A stretch of DNA of 64,000 nucleotides from Adineta steineri (lineage: Eukaryota > Rotifera > Eurotatoria > Adinetida > Adinetidae): assembly GCA_905250115.1 (NCBI GenBank), contig CAJNOI010000002.1, positions 1,267,678 through 1,331,677 of the forward strand, read 5' to 3'. Positions within the stretch are counted from its first letter, which is position 1. Each line of letters begins with the position of its first letter. This document shows, in pieces, positions 15,801 to 28,882 of this stretch. The notes beneath the pieces are model-generated. The model worked only from the letters and a program-made list of their open reading frames with translations, had not been told where the DNA came from and ran no database searches. A program made the position numbers and the translations under genes.

Positions 15801-17512
15801 TAGCTATTGATTAAATCTTCACGATTATTATTTTAAATAAAAAAAAGAATAGTGTATTCATTAGATTTATAAATAATAGATAAATGAAAAAATTTACATT
15901 CTATTGAGTATATCTATCTATCTAGGGTTTCTTTGTTTTTTTGCTCAATAAAAGACATCATCATCAAAAATTTGCTTTTTTCCAGTCTTGCTATTTATTT
16001 ACTTTGCTAGGATAAAATAAAATCTATTAGTACAAAACAATATTAACTACATATTATTCTTTATGCGTATTCATATGTGTGAACATACTCTAGGAAAAAC
16101 AGTCTGTCTTTTTTTTATATAACAAGAATGTACTCATAATATTGTTCAAGATGTGGCTAGAAGGCATACATGATTATGAAATGACATAGTCAATATGGAA
16201 TAAATGATGAACATGTTTTTCTTATTGTGAAAATTATCTATCATCGTCACCAAACATTAGTCAATGTCTCTTATTGATCAATTACCTTTTGGTTTCCTAA
16301 TCATAATTATGTGCGCGAACATCAATCCTTACAGACATACGATGAAATAATGCGAATAAAAGGTTCGAGTAACATAACATCAAAGAAGAAGAAGAAGAAG
16401 CATCGTAATAATAAGATGACTAACAATAAATAAATGAATAGAGATACAGATGGCCGGAGACGATCGTATTACCTAATTGATCATATATGCATACATATAT
16501 ATATATATATATATGAACGTATAAGCACATACAACAAAACAACAGATGAAATATTTGATGATGTGTCACAATCGATTGTTGAATTAACAAATAAAATTTT
16601 TACTTGTTGATGATGTATAGAAGTATTACATATGCAATCAACAATCAGTACACGAGAGATAGGAAAAAAAGTGAAGAGTCTTTCATAATTTTGTTTTTAA
16701 GACAGAAAAGAGAAAAAGAGAGATGTAATTATAATTGAGAAGAGAGATACAGACGGCTGATGCGTATGATGAGCTCGCTTGGGGCGTAGGAGACAAAATC
16801 AGTGTCATCAAACTGAATGCTATATAATGCTTCATTCGTTTTGATTTATCTATCTATTACCTAATTTCTATCTTTCATATCGTTATGACTTTACATTATA
16901 AAAATACGTGTCGCCGTTGTCAATAAGTTTTTTTTTGACAATTTGATTACTTATATCCATCGAATCTTAAGAAGCGAGCAAGAAAAGATAGTCAATAAAA
17001 AGAAAATGACATGATTATAATCAAATAATATATATCTATGCGTAGAATATTAAAAATCGATTTTAACATACCTGATTAAGTATTAGAATGAATAGATTTA
17101 TCTTACTTAGGTACTTACATATTGAGAAATAGCAAGACGATAAACGATTCGTCTCGGCATAAACATGAATCTATTTTGTCTGGCGTGCCTCACTATCATC
17201 ATTCTTCGTCAATTCCATTCCGTTTATTGACAGTTTCCATGTAAAAAGAAGATGTGGTGATATATATTAAAACCGAACGAATGCCACTGATAACCTTGCA
17301 TCAAGGCTGACCCATACAATGACATTCTTTCTTTCTTCCTTTTTTTTTGCTTTATTTCCATCTATGTTTCATTAAAAAATGCCTATTGTCTGGTGCTACC
17401 TTGTCGTATTTCTGAAGGAGACTTCGATGATGTATGCGTTACTGTTCAATGTTGTAAACTAAGATATAACAGGCAAAGCCTGCACAGCGTAAGTGGTTTT
17501 TTCTCTCTTCCC

Positions 17513-17552
17513 CCTCCCTCGCTCTCTCTCTCTCTCCCCCTCTCTCTCTCAT
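17513..17552. repeat. CT-rich simple repeat
   Basis: Nearly uninterrupted CT/CCCT pyrimidine tract on the plus strand. Low-complexity; it creates an artificial Leu/Ser/Pro ORF. Confidence 0.7.
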
Positions 17553-17946
17553 TCTATTCTCTTGTATGCCTGTTTGCGTGTATGTGCGATTATATCTCGC
17601 AAGCTACTAATAGCCCTAATCATGAAGGATAGAGAAAAGAGGACCGGTTCATTGCCGTTAACATACGCATTCATGTAGACATTTGACAATTTCTATCAGA
17701 TCATGGATGTTTATTAACGAGTATGAATGACTATAACCAGGCACCTATCTATTCTCTTTCTCTTGTTCATAATCAAGCGAAGGTCAAATAAAACTAACTA
17801 ATCTCATCATGCTCAATAGATTTCTTCTCTTCCGATAATCAAAATGTTTATATCTGTTATATAAATGTAATACAACAAAATGAATCAAAAAAATGACTCT
17901 ATAAAAAAAGAATTGAAATGTTCATTCTACCGAATAAGTGAACTAG

Positions 17947-17981
17947 ACGATAGATAGACAAGTTGATAGACTATCTATCGT
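17947..17981. repeat. Short perfect hairpin
   Basis: ACGATAGATA (17947-17956) is repeated inverted as TATCTATCGT (17972-17981) with a 15-base loop. Isolated; no gene attached. Function unknown and chance cannot be excluded in AT-rich DNA. Confidence 0.4.
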
Positions 17982-20900
17982 AGAAGATAATTTTATCGTG
18001 TATTAAAACAGATGTGACGTTCTTCTCATATTTCCAAGGTTGTATATACGCAACAATAATTCTCTATTATGAATTAAACCCTGAAACTACTTGTGACATT
18101 TCATACATTACGTGTGAAAATCATAATTATTTCGTAGCTATATAGCATAACATCAAGTGTTGTAGTTGAACATAAATTTTTATTTACTTATACATATACA
18201 AGGTTATTTCCGTTAATTGTATGATCTATAATCAAAATACGTCCTATATATCTGTATTCTTCTTCTGATTTAGTTGAATATGTCTCGTTTATCAATGAAT
18301 ATAACCTTCAGATAATCTCAAGCACAACCCACTCATAAATTGTATTGACATCCATCTTGCATTCCAGTATATCGACTGACAGATGTATGTTGCCTGTTAA
18401 GGAAACCAAAAAAAGACAATATGTATGAAGGCTACACAATTTCAACTTACATTTGTTTTTCTCTGAATTGATAGACGCTAAGAATAACAATAACAACAAT
18501 AAGTACAACACAATAGTAGTGTCACAAGAAAATAATCATCAAAGATAAGAATAAGAAAAGCTACGCACAGACGTTGATATATATATATAAAATCTCTCAG
18601 AGGACACATAAATGACGTCTAGTATTGTTTAATACATCAGTACTACTACGTAAAATGTCTCTTCTGCGAGACGATTGCAGAAGCAAATAATAAATAAATC
18701 TAAAGAAAGTGTTCTTGAATATATTATTTAATGTTTCACTTATAGGAAACTAAGTAAAAAATCATTATATTGTTGTTTTCGATGTATTGCTTAGTAAATA
18801 ATAGAACGGAAATAAGTGTCTGATTTCAATAAATTTTTGTGTAATTGTATAATAATACATTGATAGTGAATGATTACTAAAAATAAAATAAAAGAATTTT
18901 GTTTATAAATATAGACAAATTCTTAAGAAGAAATCAATACGAATTAGTGAAAATAGTTAGACATTAGAAATCGTACTATGCTATGTTACAATCTCGAATA
19001 GATTATCAAGTATTTCATTTATTCTCTTATTTTGTGTTATTGAAACTTGAAACTCAATCTAAATAATTTATCCTATGAATGCTTTGGTGACGTAAATGTA
19101 ATGTACATCGAAACTATTCTTTTTTCACATGATTAAGTTATCTCTAATCTATATTTCCAAGTAATTGACAAAAAACAAATATTTTTTTTGTCATATACTA
19201 ATATTCTTTGTATTCGACATAATAACAGAAAATATGTTTGATTTTTAAATTTTTGTATATTCATATAAAATATTAAGTATGTGTAGAGGTGCTTGTCTCT
19301 TATATATAGATTTCTATGATAAATAATTCAGTAAAAATGTAAGAAATCTTTGCATTAACCACACATCTGGAAAAAATTCAAGAACGCATATTGCTTTTAA
19401 GCTTCTAACAAAATATTATTCATTTATCAACCATTATGATCTTGTTTCATAGCAAAAAAAACAAATATGACAACTCATCGCAATAAACGTCGTTCCATTA
19501 AGAAAAGGATTTGTAAATAATCTTCTAGCATTGAAATGATAAGACTATGTAACAAAAATGTATTAATATAACACACATTTATTACGATTATTTTTTTTAT
19601 AGAAATTATAATCAGGATCAGATTATTTTCTATAGTATATCTTATTTCTTATTTTGGAACAAAATAAATTCTATCCTAAATAAATGAATATCTGGTGAAT
19701 AGAACTAATGCTTTTATTTATAGATAAGAGGAAAAAGCAAATCTTATTTTTCGAGACTAAGAATAGAAAACTATCTTGACAAATAATAATAATAAGAAGA
19801 TTTATTTTGTCTCTTAATTGTATTGTGATTTGAAGACTTATAGAATTTATAAATAATGAATGAAAAACTATTTTAAGATGAAAAGTATTTGTTGTCATTT
19901 TATTAATAATTATGTCTTTTTGAATTAGTGTTTAATGTAAATAATAGATAAAAATATTTACTTATCTTTCCGACATATAGTTAAGTACTGTCAAAATTAT
20001 TTTCTATAAGACAAATTTTGTTTAGTAATAAGTTTTTTGTACTTATAGTTAATATATACTATAATAGATGTTTTTGTTCGTGTTACTATGTATTAAATCA
20101 TGTATTCTTTTTTTTTCTTCTTATATTAACAACTGCTAACTGTAATTATTTATGAATCGGAAACATCATTACAAAACTCTTATTGTTTTTGACATTCTCA
20201 ATATTTATTATAGATATAATCTTGATCTGGAACTACAGATATCATTGTCTGTTTTCTGTAGAATATTAACTCAAACAATTCTTATATTTCCATACTAACG
20301 TCCTAAATTAATAAGTCTTCAAGAGATATAAACTTATGACAATAGAATTACCTATATGTGTGTATTCAAAATATATATATATATGAAGGTATTTTAATCA
20401 TGTACCGAAATCAATCTCCAAGGAATATCTATTATCCAATATGAATAAAAATAGATCAACTAAGTGATAATAAATATGAATAGAAATAGAGATATTTTAG
20501 TAAAAGAAGGCCTTCATGCATGATAATTCAAGTTTGAATGATTCATGAAAAGATTATAATAGTATATATATATATATATATTCAAACTACTATTTATCAT
20601 ATGCAAGTATACTATTCAGTACTAAATACATTAACTTTTATATAATTAAATCATATAATATTACATTAATAAAACTAAATATCTATCGATGTAATAGGAT
20701 TAAATGATGAAAAAAGAACAAATTATACGAACGAGAATATTTCTATTCTTATCAATAGATCTGTAGAACGTTAAATAACTTGTTTTGGACTTTTCTTTTA
20801 CTTAATTGATCAAGTCTTTCCCAATGATTACTTTTCTGTTATATTCATAGTAAAGATAGTATGTTGTTTTTATGTCCATAAACAAAAAAAAAGAATTCTT

Positions 20901-21022
20901 GTATTCTGTAGACATATGACATTTAGAGAAACATTTTTATTTTAGTATTCTCGCTAGATTGTTCGTCGTGTAATCTTAATTGAGAAAAAAACAAGAAAAA
21001 TACATCAAACTTTATTATTTAA

Positions 21023-22049
21023 CTAATTTGCGTTTTGTTCAGTTGTGAGTTTTTTGTTTTTAAGTCTATCCTTACGAAGATCAGTTGTAAGGCATTTACA
21101 TAAATATGACCAGGGTCGAAAACCATCTCGACCAGTGCACGGATAAAGTTTAAATAGAGTTTGTCCAATAGCTTGATATTCACATTTTTTAGGAGGATTT
21201 TTAGCTTTGACTCCAATCCATTGTGCAAGTTCTTTTATCAATGTTGACCATTCCTCTTGAATATTATTTGCTTCTAAGGCTTTTTGAACGTTTGCAGAAA
21301 ATAATGGTAACTCAACTGGATATTCAAATATAAAATTTTCGTCTTTTCTCCTTCGTAGTTGCTTAGCAAATTGATCATAAACAGGTAATGATGTTGTTGC
21401 TCTCCTTAGATTATCATCATTATTCTCTGAACTACTATCTTCAACTGTACTTGTTTCAATTTCATCATCAAAATGATCATAAACTGTAGTAGATGAAAGT
21501 CTTTTAGGTGACGATGGTAATGGTGATACTGATAACGGTCTATAATGTTGTGTTAATTGATAATCTGTTGGTTCATCATCAATTATTTCATAAAGATCCT
21601 AGAAAACAAACAGAATAAGATTTTATCTTAAAACAATTTTATTGTTATACAGGTGTTTCATTATGTGTTTGTGTTTCCACGTAAATAATATCATTTTTTT
21701 TATTTACTGATTGCTAAAAGAATAGGATAAATATATTTTTTTAAACGTAAATTATTTTATTTTTTATTTCCATATATACAAATTTTTTTATTGCATTCCA
21801 AAATCGTTTACGATCACCAAATGTAAAACCATACTCATTTTTAAATAAATGTTCAATATCATCGCGATCCATTGTTTGTAAATCGTCATCATTTATATAT
21901 TGTCCTGTAGTCAAAAACAAACACATGTTTTTAATAAAAATAAGAAAAATGGAAAATATTTTACATTTACCTTGAAGAATACTAATCATCGGAAGTGAGA
22001 CACCATGTTGAAGAAGGTATGAGAGAGTCTGATTATTATTCGTTGACAT
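21023..22049 (-). CDS. SAM-like / SAMD3-like-tail protein, paralogue A
   Basis: Four exons: 22049-21971, 21904-21780, 21713-21651 and 21598-21023, in frame for 280 residues. Residues ~8-68 look like a sterile alpha motif fold (YLLQHGVSLPMISIL... then DRDDIEHLFKNEYGFTF...FWNAIKKF). A poorly conserved, acidic/Ser-rich linker follows. The last ~110 residues begin LPLFSANVQKALE, continue through CEYQAIGQTLFKLYP and PWSYLCKCLTTDLRKDRLK, and end in a basic tail. The order SAM, linker, then a 'YP...W...L...R..R' module recalls the SAMD3-like proteins expanded in fish and invertebrates. That comparison is from memory and unverified, and no function is established. It lies directly downstream of paralogue B on the same strand with identical exon phases, so the two arose by tandem duplication. 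Confidence 0.75.
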
Positions 22050-23177
22050 TGCAGCAAAGACAGTAAGATCAAATGTCAAGTATAGTTGGTACTTTTACCG
22101 TTTCTTCTTCTTATTTAATGATTGGTAGATGTATTCAAAAAATGTGATCGAAAATCTATGGGTGACTATATCGTTTTGGGTGCAATGATGCGTAAGAAGC
22201 TGTGTATCTTGCCACAATCGGTAGATTTTTTTTATAAATAACGATGACAGGCGCTCGTGCATATACGAGACAGTAGTAATTCATTAGACAACGAAAAGAA
22301 TGGTTGAAACTATACGAAAAGAAAGTGCAATGGACTGTTTGTCTTCCTATCACAATATTGAATATGATTTTATGGATATCTATGTATTCATATAGCGCTT
22401 AATTACATTAACCATAACAAAGGCTAACGATCGTTAGCAATGAAGTCATTTTTGAAGATATATTTTCCTTGATTATGGAGCTTTAAAGCGACTTTTAGCA
22501 ATTTGAAAGAATGATGATAGAGACACATTGAAAAGAAGTATTATGCAACAAGTCTATTTTATGTATATATAAAAAATACGCATTACAGGGCGTATTAAGA
22601 ATGATGAATTACGAGATATATTGTTCAAAAGCTTTCGTTTATGAGACATATGTACTCGATTTATATTTTTTTTATGTATATTGAGTAGCTATGATTCAAG
22701 GAGTTGAACCATTATTCATGTACCTAAAGATTTTTTCGATGATATTTTTTTTCAATCGTAAAACAAAAACATTTGTTAGAGTGCGATATTGTATATGTAC
22801 TCAAGGCTGTCTTCAATCTAAACATAGAGGCTTTGATTTACGTCCTTCTTTAGTATTTTCGGTACGGTGAGATATGAAAACAGAACGGAAAATATGTATT
22901 CATATGGTATTCTCCATTAATCATACATAGCTATTGATAGTCATTATTAACTAAAATGTGATTCAATTGATCGTATAAGATTCGTTTTTCATTTGTCTTA
23001 TTCTAGTTTATTTCGATAGATGAAAATGAATTCGAGTTATTCATTATTTTTTGAATAACTACTTGAACTATCGGTATCATTCGAAAAACTCAATTGTAAA
23101 TTTTGCAAAATTATTCATATTAAATCTTTTATATATCATAAACTATATATTTTTTTGATCAAAAAATATTGTTTAAT
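22050..23177. other. Spacer between paralogues A and B
   Basis: About 1.1 kb separating the start of paralogue A from the stop of paralogue B. It should hold the promoter of A and the 3' UTR of B. The minus ORF at 22156-22353 has no recognisable content. No obvious repeats of the paralogues' flanks were seen here. Confidence 0.5.
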
Positions 23178-24173
23178 TCAAAGAACAATTTCTCGTCCTG
23201 TATTATCATAATTTTGATCAATGTTTTTCATTTCATTTTCTTTTCGTTTTTTAGTTGTTAATATTTTTCGTCTATGCCATCTTTCTGTTCGAATTCGTTG
23301 ACTAAGACTTCGACATAAAAATGACCATGGTTTAGGACCTGCTGTACCTATATTAGGATATTTCTCGAATAGGCTTTGTCCTATTGCACGATACTCATGT
23401 TGTTCACGAAGACATGGTTTAATTGACATAACCCAACGTGCAAGTTCATTGATAAAAGCTGCCCATTGTTTATGAATTGTATTTGTTTTAAGTGCTTGAA
23501 TTATATTTGAAGAAAAACTCGGTAATATACATGGATATGTAAATACATAATCATATGATAATGATAATTCTGAGATATATGATGAAGTATTTGAATTATT
23601 ATCATCATCAGATGTTTTATTCTCAAAAAGATGATTAATAATTAATTGTTGATTTGTATTTGATGATGAAGAAATAATAGATTGCTGTTGTATTGAATCA
23701 TTATTCTCAGATGATTCTTCTTCAGCAAACTCATAAATATGTTCAAGAATTTCCTGAAAGTTGATTTACTGATAAATATAGACAGAAAAATTTTCTACCG
23801 GCGAATTATCAATTTGTTCAGTTTTTATATTAGACTTCGAATTCGATTGCTAAATAAAAATATGTATATGTGTATATATATATATATATTTAACTTCATA
23901 CAATTTTCTGCAATATATTCCAAAACTGTTTACGATCACGAAATGTAAATCCATATTCATTTTTAAATAAATGTTCAACATCATCACGATCCATTATCTG
24001 TAAATCTTCATTACTGATATGTTGTTCTATTCAAAAACCGTATAAACACAAAAAGTATATATATATGTATATGATATAATAGAAGATTTACTTGCGATAA
24101 TTGCTATCATTGTATTAGATATTCCATATTGAAGAAGATACGTAAGAAGTTGTTGAGTGTTATGATTATTCAT
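23178..24173 (-). CDS. SAM-like / SAMD3-like-tail protein, paralogue B
   Basis: Four exons: 24173-24092, 24026-23902, 23849-23799 and 23753-23178, giving 277 residues. Exon 2 (125 nt) and exon 4 (576 nt) have exactly the same length as in paralogue A; exons 1 and 3 differ by small in-frame amounts. The SAM-like region keeps DRDDVEHLFKNEYGFTFRD almost unchanged from A. The linker has diverged completely into Ser/Asn-rich sequence. The C-terminal module (LPSFSSNIIQAL, HEYRAIGQSLFEKYP, KPWSFLCRSLSQRIRTERW) is clearly homologous. A Lys/Arg-rich segment (RRKILTTKKRKENEMK) could be a nuclear localisation signal. The function is not known. Constraint on both ends and exon structure indicates both copies are real, intact genes. 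Confidence 0.75.
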
Positions 24174-24781
24174 TATTAATAAGGTTAAAATAATAACAAT
24201 TGCATGGAATGTTTATTTGTAAAATAGTGTTATGTTGATTGTTGATTTGATTTTTCTTTTATTGAAGACGCATTGGCGCGTAATACTAAACGCGTTGTGA
24301 TGGAGGTTAAAGTTATTCGTACGTTATTTACATTTAGTTTAAAGAAAACATCTTTTAGTAAGAAAACTCTTATGTATATATTGAACACGATCTGAAATCT
24401 ACTAAAAGCCTTGTACTTTACACTATACTTCAATGATAATGTATATCGCTATGACAGATCAAACAAACATTAGAAAGATAGTAGTTGATGTGTATAAAAT
24501 TTCCGTTGGACATCTGGAAATGAATATGAGATTGATAGGAATATCGTTTTACAATAAAATGAATTATATGAGAAATTGACAATACGTATTCTCCACTTTA
24601 CTTAATAAAGACCTTGTCATAAAAAGAAATAAATGTAATCAATAAAAATCAATCGTTTATTTATTTCGAATGCAAAATAAATAAACAGTAAAAAAAAATG
24701 TGACAAGATAAACAATTAATAAGATGATTGAATTGTTTTACGAAAAAAAGAAAATTTTGCTAAACAAGAGTTCTCATTTTT
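24174..24781. other. Intergenic, no gene seen
   Basis: About 600 bases between paralogue B and the QSOX stop codon. It contains the promoter of B and the 3' UTR of QSOX. No other feature supported. Confidence 0.5.
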
Positions 24782-27472
24782 TTAAAAACGAAAAAATACG
24801 ATAAGAGATGATAATAATAATACCAATTGATTATATCGATAATGAATTGCTGCACTTTTTTTCTCGGATATTTTGTGTAAATTATAATAATCTTTAAGAT
24901 AATTATATGTTTCATTTTCATCATATTCTACAGCATCATTATTTTCATCGACTTGACGAACACATGAATTACATTCTTGTTTAGTTGGAAATGGTACTTT
25001 TGGCCATGCTGGATCATTAGTAAGTTCGTCATCACGAAGTCGTTTATTCACTGTATTATGACCTAAATTATTTGAATCAAATTTTAAATGTGTTAAATAA
25101 TCAATTCTTTATTAAATTACCTCGCCAGATATATAAAACACTTTCTTTATAAGAATTGATTTCATTTTCTGCATTAGCTGTCATATTGGTAAAGTGTTTA
25201 ACACATTCTTCACAAAGAAAAAATTTACGGATAAATTCCCGAATTGATACGATCATATCTGGTGGTTGAACATTCGCTGGTACTAATTGAAAAATAAAAT
25301 TAAAAAAATAATTTACTTTTGTATTAACTTACATCTATTTTCTTCTGCAAGTATTGCTTGTTTAACAGTCATACTATGAAATAAAAGCCATAATGAACAT
25401 GTATAACCACGTTTACTTGGATCAGAGCCATTGCAATGATTAAATTCGATTTTAGGTAAACTTATTGACTATTAAAATAAAAAAATAAAAATTTAGATGA
25501 CAAATTTCTAAAATAACTCATGGTTTTTCGTCATTTTTATGAAATAGATTATTATTTTATGTACAATCCGTTTACTTTGCGAAAGAAAATACTATTAACT
25601 TCATCTTTCTTTGTATAAAATATGTAAAAATATTTATTGACAATATATGAGATGATAGTCTTTTATTCTCAGAAAATCTACTAAGAATTAAAAGATAATT
25701 TGATTTGCTATTCTGAAAATGAAACGGGTCAATTCTTTTATTCTTATCAGAAACAAATGCCGGAAAAGCTTTTTATGCTCAAGTACTACTATTAAAAAAA
25801 TACATAGGAAGGTCAACCGAACGTACAAGGACGTACCTTTCAGAATAAATAATGATGAAACTTCTTTCAAAAAAAAAAGAAATCATTTACATATGTATGG
25901 CACGAGAAGTTATTATTAAATATTAAAGAAATACATTCTAGTCTTCTTTTATAATATCAAAAGTATTTTTAGGATTCTATAGTTAATGAAATTATCAATA
26001 ATTAAATTTTATATTCCGTCTCTCTTCAATGAAATTCCTATTGAATCAATAAAATAAGATTACCGATGTTAAATTAATATAACTTTGTAATTCTTTTGAT
26101 GATAATGTTGGACGACTATTCATAAATTCAATTAAATCATGAAGAAAGCTCTTCATTGTATCACTTCCAGGATAATACTATTTAACAGAAAAAATATATT
26201 CGATTTATTATTCTCTTGACGAAAACTAATGCTTTTTACTGTATGAACTACATTAAGCCAACTTTTGACATCTTCAAATAGTGCCGGTAATTTCCTTCGA
26301 ATATCCTTCTGAATCATCCAAACAAGTGAACTATCAATATCACTTAATGTTGGTTTCAATGAGCCAAGTTTTTTACTAGAAAATAAAATATGAATTAATG
26401 ATTTTTTTCTAAAAATTAATCTTACTGTTTAGATTCATCGCTATCACTAACAGTATTTGTATGTAATACAAATGTACCCATTGCTTTTGTTGAATCAGTT
26501 CTAAATATAATATATATAGAATTCTATAGAAAATAATTTTTAACATACTTTTCAAGTTCTATTTGTCCATTATCATTTCTCGTACCTTTCCAAATACCGT
26601 CACCATGTTTAATTGGATTTTGTGCATGTAAACGATAAATTGGTTCTTTGAAAACAGTTTTAGAATTATTTAATACATACTGAAATAAATTATTTTTATG
26701 ATAAGAGAAAAAATCAAAATATAAAATATTTACAAGGCTATAGAGTAGAACATCATCCGAAACAAATAGTTGAAATTTTTTTATCTGTTTAGGAATGATA
26801 TTATTTAAATCGTCGATTGTTTGCGGTCTGAAAGAAAAATATTTTTTTTTGTGTAAATATTGTTATTGTCTCAGAAAGATAAAAAATGTTTTACTCAATG
26901 ACATGACGAATTGGCCACGATTTTCCATAACATTGAGGTGCTATTTTATTTATTTTTCTTATTGACCACATTAAAATATCTTCTGGTTTAGTATCTGAAT
27001 TTCGTCGTTCTGAATCAAATGCTATATGTGTTGTATTTGTTAATGGACAATATATTCGCCATTGTGGATATGCTTCATCTTGACAAATATCATTTTGAGA
27101 TGTTTCTTCATCAGCACAATCATATGCACCTATTTTAATATATCTTGACCAACCTTCAATCGAATATAAATAAATAAGTAAAATCATTTATTAGTATAAG
27201 ATTTTTCTACCTGCTGCATATTGAGCAGCAGCTTCCCATCCAGGTTTTGCTTGTTTACAAAATCCACAATAAGTAAGATAATGAAAAACAAACCATACTG
27301 GATGATGAAGTTTAGTAGATTGATTATTCGCTTTTAATGATGATGTCCAATTGGATCGTGTTAAATATTTTGTTGCATGCCATGGTCCAACACTATCCTC
27401 TTCAACAATATAAGACCACGAGCATGACACAAGAAAAAAAACTATTGAAAGATAAAGATAAGATATATGCAT
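24782..27472 (-). CDS. QSOX: Quiescin sulfhydryl oxidase (QSOX)
   Basis: A multi-exon gene (about ten exons, introns mostly 45-80 nt) from ATG 27472 to the stop at 24782. The order is: signal peptide ([20 protein letters not shown]); a thioredoxin domain with a CGFC redox pair in [16 protein letters not shown]; a second thioredoxin-like and helical region; and the Erv/ALR flavin domain with [24 protein letters not shown] in [11 protein letters not shown], the WPKVPFP segment and a distal CNSC pair. The protein ends in a hydrophobic tail ([15 protein letters not shown]), as in membrane-anchored QSOX forms. The family forms disulphides in secreted proteins and passes electrons to oxygen through FAD, in the ER, Golgi or extracellular space. 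All expected CxxC motifs are present. A ~590 nt intron (25471-26063) contains short ORFs that are not exons. The thioredoxin motif is CGFC where I would expect CGHC. Confidence 0.93.
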
Positions 27473-28150
27473 CTACAAACATAAATAACGCTTGCAATAA
27501 ATATAAAATTGATTGAGTATATCGAAGAAAAACTAGAGAATGAGCCTTTTGATATATATATACAAATACGTGATGTGATAGGCGTGCATACATATAAATA
27601 CATAAACTGTTCTACTCTGATTAGTATCGAGTATATTTTTTTTCTTCTTCTTCTGTTCTTTTACTACTTTTTCTCTCTCCACTATTTATTCGTACGTTTG
27701 TGTTCGTTCTGTATATGTCTCGTGTTAGGCTCGGCATGCAGATATATGTTTTATTATCGTTAACATCAACCATTTTCTGTGTATTGCCTTTGACTTGTTT
27801 CTTTCTTCCGACTGACGTAGTAGTAAGAAGAATTGCAGAATATACAAAACAATCATCATTATCATCAATATATACTTGTCTTTCTCGTTTTCTTATTCAT
27901 TAATATCAACACCCATATGAAAGTTTCCAAATGGATATACTCAAAAGAATTTCCTAGTGTTTCTTTTTTGACAATAGATAAACATATATTTGTGTGTGCT
28001 CAATTATCACGTTACATGTTTTATTGCTTTTCACTATTTCATTGAACAATACAGAAAATAATTCTTTTTCTTCACTTATAGAAAACACACACATACACAC
28101 ACACCTATATAACCCCCACGCAACATAATTGAAAATAATGTATTTTTAAT
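27473..28150. other. Intergenic upstream of QSOX
   Basis: Contains the QSOX promoter and the 3' UTR of the GM2-activator-like gene, plus a (CA)n-like tract near 28085-28105. The short plus-strand ORFs are low-complexity and unsupported. Confidence 0.5.
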
Positions 28151-28882
28151 TTATTTTGCTGGTTTCATAGCAAATCCAATGTCATAACAAGCAACGAGGT
28201 TACCAACATTAGCTTTAAGATTACAATCCATATCACCAACAGCTAACCAATTAGCAAATCTTAAAAAAATAATTTATTAAATATGGTATAAACATCGAAA
28301 TCATAATAGAATAATTACTCGGGTACTTTTGGTATTTCAGTTTCAAATATAATATCAAGAGCAGTTTTAGGGATATATACTGGGCAAGTACAGTCAATGC
28401 CATTTTCAAGAAGACTTGGGTGACAATCTTGTGATAAATCTCCAGTAAGACGTTGCATTAAAGCGCATAAATCTGGATAATTACTATAAGATAAAAATAT
28501 AAAGAGATAATTATATCAAAAGGCAAGTACTTACCATGAACCAACTTGTTCACCTTCAACAATATAACAGCTAACAGGTAATTTAATACCACTAACTGTA
28601 CGAATAAGTTTAACATCAGCTTTAATAACACCTCGGATTGGTTCAGTAGCTGAAATATCAACTGAAAGTGTTACTTTTCCAGGGTGAAGAATAGGCATTG
28701 GTTGTATATCAAAACGGTTGACTTTAACATTTTTTGATCCTAATTGTATGAAAATCAAAATGAATTCAATTATTCTACATCTATTACATACCACAATCCT
28801 TCAAAGTTACTTTTTGATAAGTTTGGGATGCTGCATATGCGATAAAGCACATAAAAATAACGGCGAAACTGTTTGAAACCAT
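28151..28882 (-). CDS. GM2A: GM2 ganglioside activator-like ML-domain protein
   Basis: Four exons; start ATG at 28882, stop TAA at 28151. A signal peptide (MVSNSFAVIFMCFIAYAASQ) precedes a mature domain beginning LKDCGSKNVKVNRFDIQP. It contains the hallmark PMPILHPGKVTLSVDIS strand, SGIKLPVSCYIVEG, GSCNYPDLCALM, GIDCTCPV and a closing ACYDIGFAMK. The exon join at 28536 rebuilds GSC (the unspliced frame reads GSW). The cysteine spacing matches GM2A; of nine cysteines, eight fit the four expected disulphides. Such proteins are lysosomal lipid-transfer cofactors that lift glycolipids from membranes for hydrolases. The lipid ligand of this homologue is not determined. Single domain, usual length. 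Confidence 0.88.

Larger units (their letters stand above)
12871..21022. other. 8.1 kb stretch without a convincing gene
   Basis: The longest gene-poor stretch of the window. It contains many short AT-rich ORFs without domain content, (AT)n tracts (~16494-16514, ~18576-18590, ~20563-20580), a CT-rich pyrimidine tract (~17513-17552), a GA-repeat (~15203-15217) and small palindromes (14660-14680; 17947-17981). No tRNA or TE protein recognised. It could hold 5' control regions of the GPCR or unseen non-coding RNAs. Confidence 0.45.

Noticed and set aside
17393..17632. 79-codon ORF with Leu/Ser/Pro run
   Set aside because: Created by the CT-rich simple repeat.
25471..26063. Open frames inside the long QSOX intron
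   Set aside because: The QSOX protein is contiguous without them; sequence is AT-rich with no domain.
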